Assembly (NCBI GenBank): GCA_007127335.1
Contig: SKZO01000055.1
Coordinates: forward strand, 1-34,930
DNA length: 34,930 nucleotides
Direction: 5' to 3'
DNA from: Spirochaetales bacterium
Lineage (GTDB): Bacteria > Spirochaetota > Spirochaetia > DSM-27196 > SLST01
Part shown: one piece after another, positions 9,824 to 19,057 of the stretch
Numbering within the stretch: the stretch's first letter is position 1
Layout of the letters: the number at the start of each line of letters is the position of its first letter
The notes under the pieces: model-generated
Databases searched by the model: none
What the model was told of the DNA's origin: nothing
What the model saw: only the letters and a program-made list of their open reading frames with translations
Program-made: the position numbers and the translations under genes

Positions 9824-11209
9824 ATGAGCGGCCATGTGCTGACGTTCGACATCGGTACGTCATCCGTGAAGACAGGGCTCTTCTCTCGTGACCGCCGAAC
9901 GCCGAGATGGCTCCATCGCGAGCCTCTTGGGCGCGCGAGGGACGGCGAATGGGTGACCGAACGATGGATCAGGGCGCTCCAGGCCTCGCTCGACCAATGT
10001 CCCGACGTGAGCGACCTCGAGGCTGTCGCACTCAGCGGGAACGGCCCGACGATCATCCCGGTTGCCGAGGACGGTACCCCCATTGAAGACGCGCTGCTGT
10101 GGATGGACACGCGCGAGCTCCGTCGAAAGGACCAACCCTCATTCTTCCTCCCCAAGGTCGACTGGTTTCGCGTGCATCGGCCCGACGTGTACGACCGAAC
10201 GTGGCAGTTCATGACCTGCCCGGAGTACCTCGCCTGTCTGTTCGGCGGACTGAGCCATACGACATCGCCGTCACCGGAGTTCGACCCGTATGTCTGGAAC
10301 GACTCGGGCATCCGCGCGTACGGTGTGGACCGGGAGCGACTGCCCCGTATCGTTCGCCCCGGCGATCCTGTCGGCCACACCGGCGAGCATTGCCGCCGAC
10401 TCTTCGGCCTCAGGGAAGGCGTCGCAGTGTACGCCGGCGGCCCGGACTTCCTGATGAGCCTGCTCGGGACCGCGACCGTTCGCCCCGGCTTGACCTGCGA
10501 TCGGGCCGGCACGTCCGAGGGTATCAACCATTGCCAGCAGCACCCTACGACGAGCGGCGAGGTTCGATGCCTGCCTCACGTGGTCCCCGGCCTGTGGAAC
10601 GTTGCCGGTGTGCTGTCGTCGACCGGACGAATCTTCGACTGGTTCCGTCGCATCTCGCGTCAGGAGTCGGTGGGGTACGAGCGGATGCTCGCGGAGATCG
10701 ACTCCGCCGGGTTCGAGGAGGAGCCTTACTTCTTTCCGTCGATGCACCGCGGCGCGACCTGGGAGTTTTCACGGGGAATGTTCGTGGGCCTGCGAAGCGA
10801 CCACGGCGTCGCCGAGATGGGCAGAGGGGTCGTTCACTCGATCGGCTACGCGGTCCGCCAGTCGATCGAGTCCCTGCGATCAGCCGGGTCTGAGGTGCGC
10901 GAGCTCCGCGCGTGCGGCGGGCAGGCGAAGAACCCCGTGTGGAATCAGATCAAGTCTGATATCACCGGCCTGCCGGTTACCTGCCCCGAGGTCCTGGACG
11001 CAGAGCTCGTGGGCGCCTTCTGCTGCGCGCTCGCAGGAGGTGGAGAGTACGCGACTCCGTGGGAGGCCTCGGACAGGATCGTCCGATTCACCGAGCGGTA
11101 CGAACCGGCATCCGACCGACACAGGCGATTCAGCACCGGCTATGAGAGCTACCTCACGATCTACGAACGCTTTCTGGCCGCGCTTCACCCGGATGAGGAA
11201 TCCCTTTGA
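9824..11209 (+). CDS. FGGY-family carbohydrate kinase
   Basis: MSGHVLTFDIGTSSVKTGLFSRD... N-terminal phosphate-binding motif, C-terminal ELRACGGQAKNPVWNQIKSDITGLPVTCPEV; substrate not assignable. Confidence 0.87.
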   Translation: MSGHVLTFDIGTSSVKTGLFSRDRRTPRWLHREPLGRARDGEWVTERWIRALQASLDQCPDVSDLEAVALSGNGPTIIPVAEDGTPIEDALLWMDTRELRRKDQPSFFLPKVDWFRVHRPDVYDRTWQFMTCPEYLACLFGGLSHTTSPSPEFDPYVWNDSGIRAYGVDRERLPRIVRPGDPVGHTGEHCRRLFGLREGVAVYAGGPDFLMSLLGTATVRPGLTCDRAGTSEGINHCQQHPTTSGEVRCLPHVVPGLWNVAGVLSSTGRIFDWFRRISRQESVGYERMLAEIDSAGFEEEPYFFPSMHRGATWEFSRGMFVGLRSDHGVAEMGRGVVHSIGYAVRQSIESLRSAGSEVRELRACGGQAKNPVWNQIKSDITGLPVTCPEVLDAELVGAFCCALAGGGEYATPWEASDRIVRFTERYEPASDRHRRFSTGYESYLTIYERFLAALHPDEESL

Positions 11210-11235
11210 ATACCCTGCCCGGATAGCGGTATATT
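11206..11235 (+). promoter_or_regulatory. Candidate promoter of the 124-aa ORF
   Basis: TTGAAT, 18-nt spacer, TATATT; overlaps the kinase stop codon. Confidence 0.45.
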
Positions 11236-11251
11236 CAGGGGGGGAAGGGCT

Positions 11252-11626
11252 ATGTTCGGTTTCGGATTCTTTCCGTTCTTTTTCCTCATGCCACTCATCC
11301 TTGTCGTGGTGATAGCCCGCGCTGCCTCCGGTGCCTTCCGCAGCTGGCGCAGGTACGAGCTCGAGGAGGAGCATGACACACGGCTCCACCAGAGGGAGGC
11401 GCAGCGTGCACCTCACACCGACGAGGCTGCGATCTTCAAACTTGCGTACCGGCTCAAGGGACGGCTGACGGTCTCGGATATCGTGGTGGAGACCGGGCTC
11501 GGCGTGGACGAATCGGAGCGCCTGGTCGAGTCGCTCGTCGATAACGTCCGGGTTCGCATGGAGATCGACGACCGAGGTATCGTCACGTACGAGTTCCCGG
11601 AGATCATCCGTCGGTTCGAGGCGTAG
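11252..11626 (+). CDS. Small protein with N-terminal TM segment and possible winged-helix-like C-terminal domain
   Basis: MFGFGFFPFFFLMPLILVVVIARAASGAF... then FKLAYRLKGRLTVSDIVVETGLGVDESERLVESLVDN; SD GGAAGGG. Domain call is by eye. Confidence 0.68.
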   Translation: MFGFGFFPFFFLMPLILVVVIARAASGAFRSWRRYELEEEHDTRLHQREAQRAPHTDEAAIFKLAYRLKGRLTVSDIVVETGLGVDESERLVESLVDNVRVRMEIDDRGIVTYEFPEIIRRFEA

Positions 11627-14600
11627 TCTCGGCGGACTCTTCGTCGGTGACTCCGGAGGCCAGGAATCGCTCGTAGTATGACCGTACTCGGGAACGCCGA
11701 CGCGCAATGTCCGCCGTAAACGCCTGCGCGTCGGACGTCGGCCCGTCGATCCGCCGCGCGAGCGCGGCCTGGTCGCCGGCGCTCCGGGGCAGCGCGTGAA
11801 CCTGGCGATCCTCGTATATCTGGAGGAAGTGCTCGACGCGACGCATACGTTCGTAGTCGTCCTGGAGCTCCCGAGCTGTGGGCTCCTGCAGCGCCCCCAC
11901 CGCGAGCAGCCGATCGAGCGCTTCCAGAGTGTTCCCGGTAAGCACATCCGGGTGATGCTTCGAGTGAATCAACTGCAATCCCTGGACAAGGAACTCGATG
12001 TCCCGGATGCCACCTTCCCCGGTCTTGATGTCGCCTTCCGTGGTCTGCCGGACCGCCTGCGAGCGGAGAATCCTGATCCCGGCCCTGATCTCCTCGGCGG
12101 CGAGCCGACCGACCGCGACCGGCTTGATCGCCTCGAGGAACCGCGTTCCGAGCGCGATGTCGCCGGCGACCGGAGAGAGCTTCAGAAGCGCCTGATGCTC
12201 CCATGCCGATGCATCGTTCTCGTAGTAGCGCACCGCCGCGGAGAAGGGCTGTACGAGCGGACCGGAGCTGCCGTACGGCCTGAGCCGGAAATCCACCCGG
12301 TACGCGTACCCCTCCGCCGTGTGCTGGGACAGATCGGCCCTCAAGCGGCTGAGCACGTCGGCAAACAGCCGCGAATCCCGCTCGCGACGATCGGGTTCGC
12401 CGTCCGCAAAGATTCCGAGCAGGTCGATATCTGAGCTGTAGTTGAGCTCGTTCCCGCCCAACTTGCCGAAGGCCAGGACGACGAAGCGCCGACGATCGCT
12501 CTCTACGGCCTCCATTTCGGTCCAGATGGCCTCGAGATCGGTAACGAGCAGCGCACGGGCGATCGCGGAGAGCTCCTGCGTGATCGTCCGCAGTGACGCT
12601 CGCAGACAGATGTCTCGGGTACCGATGCGCAGCAGCTCCTGCTTTCGCCGTCTCCTGATCATCGCCTTGCGCTGGGTGGCGTTCGCGTAGTCGATGCCTT
12701 CAGCCCGGATGTCCTCGATCATCTGCCGGTCCGTGCGCACCCGCGAGACGATGTCGGGGTCGAGGGCCCAGTCGAGGAAAGCCGGGTGCTGGATCAGCGT
12801 ATCCGAGAGGAAGCTGCTCGTGGCAAAGACCTGCAGCATCAGATCGAGCATGTGCGGTTGGCTCAGAAGACGGCGGTAGTGCTCGGCGCGGTCCGGGAGT
12901 CGACAGGCGTAGCGCTCCCAGTTGTTGAGCGCGGTGTCCGGATCAATGTTCGCCCGCAGGGCCTGCCAGGCGAGGATGATCAGCTCACTGAACACCTCGC
13001 GCTCCGAGCCCTGTCCCGCGAGCGCGATGATGTCACGAAGGGCGCGCGTGTGATTCCGCAAACCGGCACCCTCGAGGATCTGCGCGGTGAGATTCTCGGG
13101 CAGTCCTGTCGCGAGCACGAGATCCGCGGCATTGCCCGGGCGTGGTCCCGGGATCGATTCACGCCCCAGGTGCTGCTCGAGAAAGGCGCGCACCGCGGCG
13201 GTGCGCGCCTCGAACTCGACATGCAGTTGCCTCGCGGCGGAGAGATTCTCACGATCGCTGTACCCCGCGCGCCGTGCCAGATGGGCGTATTCAAGACTGT
13301 CCACCTCGGGCAGAAAGAGATCCTGGGCGTTCCCACGCAGCATGCGCAGACCGTTGATCAGGTTGCGGAGGAACCGGTACGAACGAACGAGCCGATGCGT
13401 CTCGTCGGGTTCCATGACACCGGAACGCTCAAGCTCATCGAGACCTGCGTGCAGACTCGGCGTACGCAGCCGCGGATTGGTGCGACCATGCTGGACGAGA
13501 AGGATCTGGAGCCCATACTCAAGGTCCACCAGCGCTCCCGGACTGAACTTCGCATTCAGTCTTCCCGGCTGCGACTTCTCGCGGAACTGGCGCTCCCGCA
13601 GAGAGCGAAGCTCCGCGAGGTCGATACTGTCGGTCCGGTAGAGCAAGTCATCGCGCAGCTCCTCGACCTGGAGGCCGAAGCTCTCGGATCCACCGATTCT
13701 ACGCAGACGGGTCAGCGCGAGCTTCTCGTAGCTGTGCGCATCACCATCGCGTCCGTAGTACCGGTTGAACGACTCCAGACTCACGGCGTGCGGTCCGGCC
13801 TGACCGTACGGCCGCAGTCGCAGATCCACGCGGAAGATCCCTTCGCGTCTCGACCGTATGGAACCGGTGGCGTCCATCACCAGTCGCTCGAAGAACTCGG
13901 CGTTCGGCACCTCGGACGGTCCGTCGGTCGTTCCGCTGTCGCGGTAGACGAACAGCAGCTCAATATCGCTCGCGTATCCGAGCGCGCGGCCACCGAGCTT
14001 TCCAAGCCCGAAGACCGCCCATTGCGTCTCGAGACCGGCGACCGCGCGCGGCCGTCCATACCGCTCGGTCAGCGCGCCCCAGGAGAGCTCGATCGCCTGT
14101 CGCACGACGATCTCGGCGAGGTTCGTGAGACGATCACTGAGGAAGAAGAAATCGTGGTCCGGATGCAGTATGTGGTCGAGGTCGATGAGAAAAGCCTCGC
14201 GGTCCTTGAACTCGTTGAGAAGCTCTCGTTGCTCATCGAGCGTGCGGGCATGCCGCATGGCCTCCTGCAGGCGCAACTCGATGTCCCGCGGGTTGGAACT
14301 GAGCTCTCGCGGTTCGGTCAGCATGGGGATGATGTTTTCATACTGGAGCCGTATGAAGTCTTCCCAAAGGAAATCACTCGCTCCGAGCAGGTGCGCGAGC
14401 TCGCGCAACACGAGCGGCTCGCTGAGGAGCGACCCTATGCCGGAGTCCTGCGTCTCACGGACCAGATCCCGACTCATGGACTCGAAGCGAACGAGCGCGG
14501 CGTATGGATCGGGAGCCCGATCGAGGAAATAGGTGAACTGTTTCGTGAGCAGAACGGAAAACCTGATGCGGTCGAGCGCGGCCGCATCCGTGATTCGTTC

Positions 14601-15419
14601 ACCGCTCGCATCAAGGAGCTCGAAGACATCACTGATCACCTGTCGATGCGTCTCGATCGTCACCGTCTCAATCGAGATACCCTGAAGGCTGAGCCCGGCA
14701 GACAGTGCGTACAGGAAGAACGGCGTGTCCTCTCCCGTGATGATCATCCTCGTGGCGGACGGGTGGGAGAGGTCGAACCGGATCTCGAGAGGGTAGAGTG
14801 TTTGCGCGACGGACGCTTCGTCCTTGCGCAGCCGGTCGGCCACAGCCTCGTTCACCAGCCGCCGAGCTTCGTTTCGATCGCCCCCCGGAAGGATGAGCGG
14901 AATGACACGGTCGAGCAGACCGGTGAGCTCGGCGAAGAAACGCTCCGGGGCGAACCCGGGCCGCAGCTCGCCTGCAAACCGGTCGACAATACGGCGCGTG
15001 GGGATCGGTGCGTGCGCGACTCTCGTCGCGCCTCCGCGCGCCCGTGAACGAACCGGCGAAGACGGTTCGCGCTCGAGGGTGAAGACGTCGCCGGACTGAA
15101 TGCTGAAACCGGCTGCGGCGAGGGAACCGGCGAGGAGGCTCAACATGCCAGGATCGTCGATCGAGACGATCGTGAGCTCGACTCGCCCCTCTGCCATCCT
15201 GCGGGCGTCGAGGATGTAGGGTTCCTCCCGGGAGATCGAACAGAGCATCTCCACGTGCCGTGCGATGGTTGGCGGATCGTAGGAGAGGACGTACCGGTCC
15301 GGCAGCCGTGCTATCGCGTCAGACGGCGAGAACCCGTTCGCCGCATGCTGCTGAATGTATGCGAGCTGCGGAGCCAGAGCGGAGAGCTCGTCAAGAGTTG
15401 GGCGTCGCGGCGCGCTCAT
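11604..15419 (-). CDS. glnE: Glutamine synthetase adenylyltransferase/deadenylylase, 1271 aa with long N-terminal extension
   Basis: Two GlnE nucleotidyltransferase motifs (FGLGKLGGRALGYASDIELLFVY and FGKLGGNELNYSSDIDLLGIF), and GGIRDIEFLVQGLQLIH. Located just downstream of glnK. Confidence 0.92.
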   Translation of the reverse strand: MSAPRRPTLDELSALAPQLAYIQQHAANGFSPSDAIARLPDRYVLSYDPPTIARHVEMLCSISREEPYILDARRMAEGRVELTIVSIDDPGMLSLLAGSLAAAGFSIQSGDVFTLEREPSSPVRSRARGGATRVAHAPIPTRRIVDRFAGELRPGFAPERFFAELTGLLDRVIPLILPGGDRNEARRLVNEAVADRLRKDEASVAQTLYPLEIRFDLSHPSATRMIITGEDTPFFLYALSAGLSLQGISIETVTIETHRQVISDVFELLDASGERITDAAALDRIRFSVLLTKQFTYFLDRAPDPYAALVRFESMSRDLVRETQDSGIGSLLSEPLVLRELAHLLGASDFLWEDFIRLQYENIIPMLTEPRELSSNPRDIELRLQEAMRHARTLDEQRELLNEFKDREAFLIDLDHILHPDHDFFFLSDRLTNLAEIVVRQAIELSWGALTERYGRPRAVAGLETQWAVFGLGKLGGRALGYASDIELLFVYRDSGTTDGPSEVPNAEFFERLVMDATGSIRSRREGIFRVDLRLRPYGQAGPHAVSLESFNRYYGRDGDAHSYEKLALTRLRRIGGSESFGLQVEELRDDLLYRTDSIDLAELRSLRERQFREKSQPGRLNAKFSPGALVDLEYGLQILLVQHGRTNPRLRTPSLHAGLDELERSGVMEPDETHRLVRSYRFLRNLINGLRMLRGNAQDLFLPEVDSLEYAHLARRAGYSDRENLSAARQLHVEFEARTAAVRAFLEQHLGRESIPGPRPGNAADLVLATGLPENLTAQILEGAGLRNHTRALRDIIALAGQGSEREVFSELIILAWQALRANIDPDTALNNWERYACRLPDRAEHYRRLLSQPHMLDLMLQVFATSSFLSDTLIQHPAFLDWALDPDIVSRVRTDRQMIEDIRAEGIDYANATQRKAMIRRRRKQELLRIGTRDICLRASLRTITQELSAIARALLVTDLEAIWTEMEAVESDRRRFVVLAFGKLGGNELNYSSDIDLLGIFADGEPDRRERDSRLFADVLSRLRADLSQHTAEGYAYRVDFRLRPYGSSGPLVQPFSAAVRYYENDASAWEHQALLKLSPVAGDIALGTRFLEAIKPVAVGRLAAEEIRAGIRILRSQAVRQTTEGDIKTGEGGIRDIEFLVQGLQLIHSKHHPDVLTGNTLEALDRLLAVGALQEPTARELQDDYERMRRVEHFLQIYEDRQVHALPRSAGDQAALARRIDGPTSDAQAFTADIARRRSRVRSYYERFLASGVTDEESAETTPRTDG

Positions 15420-15456
15420 ACTCCATCATCGCCATAGGCGGGGCGGGGTGCAAGAC

Positions 15457-15480
15457 CGGGGCCGCCATTCGGCGGCCCCG
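15457..15480 (-). other. Perfect 10-bp intergenic hairpin between glnK and glnE
   Basis: CGGGGCCGCC-ATTC-GGCGGCCCCG on the + strand, perfectly self-complementary; no U-tract follows on the transcribed strand. Confidence 0.85.
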
Positions 15481-15494
15481 AGACAGGTCGGGAA

Positions 15495-15836
15495 TCAGCC
15501 TACGGCCTCTTTCCCGCGTTCGCCGCTTCGAATGCGTATAACATCCTCGAGCGGGGTGATGAAGATTTTCCCATCGCCTATCTCACCCGTGCGCGCGCCA
15601 CGGACGATGGCATCAACGGTAGGCTCGACGAACTCGTCGTTGACCGCGATCTCGATGCGTATCTTCTTCAGCAGGTTCACCTCAATGTCAACGCCCCGGT
15701 AGCTCTCGTGGTACCCCTTCTGCTGTCCACATCCAAGGGAGTTGGTCACGGAAAGCCGGTATATCTCACTCTTGTACAACTCTTCCTTCACATCGTTCAG
15801 CTTGTGCGGCTGAATGTAGGCTACGATCAGTTTCAT
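15495..15836 (-). CDS. glnK: Nitrogen regulatory PII protein
   Basis: [67 protein letters not shown]...[29 protein letters not shown]. Confidence 0.95.
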   Translation of the reverse strand: MKLIVAYIQPHKLNDVKEELYKSEIYRLSVTNSLGCGQQKGYHESYRGVDIEVNLLKKIRIEIAVNDEFVEPTVDAIVRGARTGEIGDGKIFITPLEDVIRIRSGERGKEAVG

Positions 15837-15846
15837 CTCTGCCTCC

Positions 15847-17196
15847 TTACACGTTGCTGAAGATCTGGAAGCCACTGTAGGCCTCAGACCCATGCTCGCT
15901 GAGATCAAGCCCAAGGAGCTCGTCCTTCGGCTCTACCCGCAAGACCTTCGCCGCCTTCAGAATACCAAAGAGCACGAGCGCGGTTACCACGACCCAGGCA
16001 AAGACAGCGACGACGCCGAGCAGCTGCACTCCTATCTGCCCGCCGCGGGCGAGTCCCGAGTCGATTTTGGCGAGATCACCGAACAATCCCACGGCAAGCG
16101 TTCCCCATGCGCCGCACACCCCGTGAACGCTGATCGCACCAACCGGGTCGTCGATATGGAGCACCTTGTCGAAGAACTCGACGGAGGCCACAACGAGCAC
16201 TCCGGCGATCGCCCCGACGATCACGGCGCCGAACGGCCCTATAACCCAGGTGCCGGCGGTGATGCCAACGAGTCCGGCGAGAGCTCCGTTCATCGAGAAG
16301 GTCGGGTCGGGCTTGCCGAACCAGACCCAGGAGGTCAGCATTGCGAGAATGGCACCGGAGCCGGCCGCGAGCGTTGTCGTCGTTGCGACCCAGGCTATAT
16401 CGGGATCGCTCCCGCTGAGTGTCGACCCGGCGTTGAAGCCGTACCAGCCGAACCAGAGGATGAAGACGCCGAGTGCCGCGATCGGCAGGTTGTGTCCCGG
16501 AATCGCCTTCACGGTCACCTGTCCGTTCAGCTTGATGTACTTCCCGCGTCGGGCCCCCAGCACCATGGCACCCACCATCGCCGACCATGCGCCGACTGAG
16601 TGCACGACAGTCGATCCGGCGAAGTCATGGAACCCAAGCCCGTCGAGCCATCCGCCGCCCCAGATCCAGTGTCCGGATATTGGATAGATCACGGCCGAGA
16701 TCACGACACTGTACAGGAGGTACCCCGTGAATTTGGTCCTCTCGGCCATCGCGCCGGAGACGATCGTCGCGGCGGTCGCGGCAAAGACCACCTGGAAGAA
16801 CCAGTCCCGGTAGATCTCGGACATCGTCCCAACGCCGTACGCTTCCAGGGCGGCCTGGTCGTAGGCGAGACCGAAACCGTTGAGACCTATGAAACCACCG
16901 GCCCCCGGCGCGCCGTACATGAAGGCCCACCCGACTGCCCAGTAGGCCAGAGCGCCTACGGAGAAGTCCATCAGGTTCTTCATGATGATGTTCCCGGCGT
17001 TCTTCGCCCGGGTCAGACCCGTCTCCACCATCGCAAACCCGGCCTGCATCAGAAAGACCAGAGACGCCGCGAATACGAGCCAGATCATATCCAGGGCGAG
17101 GGAGACATCCTCCATCGTCAACTCCTGCGCGACCATCCTGCCTCCGCCGAGTACGACGGCCAACACGATGAACAAGAACAATCGCTTACGCATCAC
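15847..17196 (-). CDS. amtB: Ammonium transporter
   Basis: Signal peptide plus 11-TM Amt family: [29 protein letters not shown]..., [35 protein letters not shown]. Confidence 0.95.
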   Translation of the reverse strand: MMRKRLFLFIVLAVVLGGGRMVAQELTMEDVSLALDMIWLVFAASLVFLMQAGFAMVETGLTRAKNAGNIIMKNLMDFSVGALAYWAVGWAFMYGAPGAGGFIGLNGFGLAYDQAALEAYGVGTMSEIYRDWFFQVVFAATAATIVSGAMAERTKFTGYLLYSVVISAVIYPISGHWIWGGGWLDGLGFHDFAGSTVVHSVGAWSAMVGAMVLGARRGKYIKLNGQVTVKAIPGHNLPIAALGVFILWFGWYGFNAGSTLSGSDPDIAWVATTTTLAAGSGAILAMLTSWVWFGKPDPTFSMNGALAGLVGITAGTWVIGPFGAVIVGAIAGVLVVASVEFFDKVLHIDDPVGAISVHGVCGAWGTLAVGLFGDLAKIDSGLARGGQIGVQLLGVVAVFAWVVVTALVLFGILKAAKVLRVEPKDELLGLDLSEHGSEAYSGFQIFSNV

Positions 17197-17225
17197 AATC
17201 CTCCACGAATAGTTTGGCTGTCAAC

Positions 17226-17242
17226 TACAGGAACCGTGCCAA
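17226..17242 (-). promoter_or_regulatory. Candidate sigma-54 (-24/-12) promoter of amtB-glnK-glnE
   Basis: Reverse complement TTGGCACGGTTCCTGTA against YTGGCACGrNNNTTGCW; -24 element perfect, two mismatches in the -12 element; predicted start near 17215, then GGAGG and ATG. Confidence 0.6.
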
Positions 17243-17298
17243 GTAGACCGTTTTCGAGCCGGTAGCGCATCTTCTTGCTGGACGACGAATTAGCGACC

Positions 17299-17378
17299 GC
17301 TCCGACGGAGCACTGCGTGGGGAGGAAACAATAAACTACATATAGGTAGCTTATAGGCTATCTAAGTACCATTTGGTA
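17299..17378. promoter_or_regulatory. Cluster of inverted repeats, candidate enhancer (UAS) region for the NifA-like activator
   Basis: GCTCCG-A-CGGAGC (17299-17311), CTAC-N6-GTAG (17336-17349), TAGGTAGC-N6-GCTATCTA (17343-17364, one mismatch), TACCA-TT-TGGTA (17367-17378). Confidence 0.45.
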
Positions 17379-17395
17379 GGAAGTGGGCGAGCGAA

Positions 17396-18961
17396 CTACC
17401 TGTGGGTGCGGAGTTGGCGCGGGTCTATGTCGTGTTTCTTGACGCGCAGACCCATAACCCGCTCGGAGACGCCGAGCAGTCGAGCAGCCTTCGCCATATT
17501 GCCGCGAGTCGACTTCAGCGAATCGAGGATCAGCTCGCGTTCGAGGTTGTCGATGCTCTCGTCGAGCGTCCCGTGGAACTCGGTGTTCGTCGACTCGGCC
17601 GACTGCAGACTCGGTGGCAGGTGGTGGCTGTGGATTACCTCGTCGACGCTCAGGAGCACGGCTCGCTCGACGCAGTTCTCGAGCTCCCGCACGTTGCCCG
17701 GCCAGTGGTAGCTCATCAGCAGGTCGATCGCCGGCGTGCTGATCCGCCGGACGGCCACGTGGTTCTGGGATGCGTACTTCTCGATGAAGTGATCGGAGAG
17801 AAGCAGGATATCGCTCTTCCGGTCGCGAAGGGGGGGGATGTGCACCGGAAATACGTTCAGCCGATAGTAGAGGTCCTCACGAAAGCGGCCCTGGGCCATG
17901 AGCTCCTCGAGGTTCCTGTTGGTTGCGGTGATCACGCGTACGTTCACCCGAATCGTTTCGTTCCCACCCACTCGCTCGAACTCCCGTTCCTGCAGCACAC
18001 GCAGCAGCTTTATCTGCGTGGTGGGCGACAGATCGCCAATCTCGTCCAGAAAGATGGAGCCCCCGTGGGCCATCTCGAATCGGCCCTTGCGCGTGCTTAC
18101 GGCGCCGGTGAACGCCCCCTTCTCATGACCGAACAGCTCGCTTTCTATGACCGTCTCCGGCAGTGCCGCGCAGTTCACTTTCACGAACGGCTTGTCCGCC
18201 CGGTTGCTGTTGTAATGGATCGCGTGGGCCACCAGTTCCTTCCCGGTGCCACTCTCGCCGCGGATCAGCACCGTTGCGTCGCTCCGCGACACCTGTGCGA
18301 TCATGTCGAACACATCCTGCATCGCGCGTGAATTCCCGACGATGTTTGACGGACGAAAACGCTCCTTGAGCTCCTCCTGCAGCCGCGTGTTTTCTTCGAG
18401 AAGCGCCCGCTTCTCCTCCATGATCTTCTGGCGTATCTTGACTGCCTGTGCTACGAGCGACGCGAGAATGGACAGGAACCGGACATCGTCTTCGAGTTCG
18501 TCCTGGTCGGCCGCCGGACGGTCTATGGCCAGTGCTCCAATCGTTTCGTTGCCGAGCTTGATGGGCACACAGATAAAGGAAAGCTGCCTGCTCCCTTTCC
18601 TGTTGCGGGCCCCGGTGCGATTCAGGAAGGAAGGATCCTCGCTGACCAGAGGTATGATCTGCGGTATGCCGGTCTGTACTACACGACCGGTCACTCCTTC
18701 GCCCAGTCGATAGCGCCCGCGTTCCTGCTGCGATTGCGACAGCCCATGCGCCGCCTCGATGAAGATCTCTCCCGTATTGCGGTTCAGCAGCGTGATCGCC
18801 ACGCGCGCGTACTCGAGGCGGTCGGCGGTCGTTCGCAGCACGGGCTGGATGACCTGGTCGAGGTCAAGGCTCTGATCGAGAAGCTGGCTGATCTCGAACA
18901 GCAGCGACAGCTCCTCGTACTTGCCTCGAGCACCGGCGAGTCGCTCACGCGTATCTGCCAT
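17396..18961 (-). CDS. Sigma-54-dependent activator, NifA-like (GAF-AAA+-HTH)
   Basis: GAF region, GESGTGKE Walker [14 protein letters not shown] sigma-54 contact loop, C-terminal Fis-type HTH; start ATG 18961 with GGAGG. nifA proper not claimed. Confidence 0.9.
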   Translation of the reverse strand: MADTRERLAGARGKYEELSLLFEISQLLDQSLDLDQVIQPVLRTTADRLEYARVAITLLNRNTGEIFIEAAHGLSQSQQERGRYRLGEGVTGRVVQTGIPQIIPLVSEDPSFLNRTGARNRKGSRQLSFICVPIKLGNETIGALAIDRPAADQDELEDDVRFLSILASLVAQAVKIRQKIMEEKRALLEENTRLQEELKERFRPSNIVGNSRAMQDVFDMIAQVSRSDATVLIRGESGTGKELVAHAIHYNSNRADKPFVKVNCAALPETVIESELFGHEKGAFTGAVSTRKGRFEMAHGGSIFLDEIGDLSPTTQIKLLRVLQEREFERVGGNETIRVNVRVITATNRNLEELMAQGRFREDLYYRLNVFPVHIPPLRDRKSDILLLSDHFIEKYASQNHVAVRRISTPAIDLLMSYHWPGNVRELENCVERAVLLSVDEVIHSHHLPPSLQSAESTNTEFHGTLDESIDNLERELILDSLKSTRGNMAKAARLLGVSERVMGLRVKKHDIDPRQLRTHR

Positions 18962-19057
18962 ATTACCTCCGGGGTTCCACGATGCTACAAAAATGTCGGA
19001 AAAGACACAAGCCACCCTCGCTTCGGTACCTTTCATGGTCTGAGGGGCGGCGAAGGG

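Noticed and set aside
12786-15047. 753-aa plus-strand ORF antisense to glnE
   Set aside because: High-GC shadow ORF; low-complexity, charged translation with no recognisable domains, while the opposite strand is clearly GlnE.
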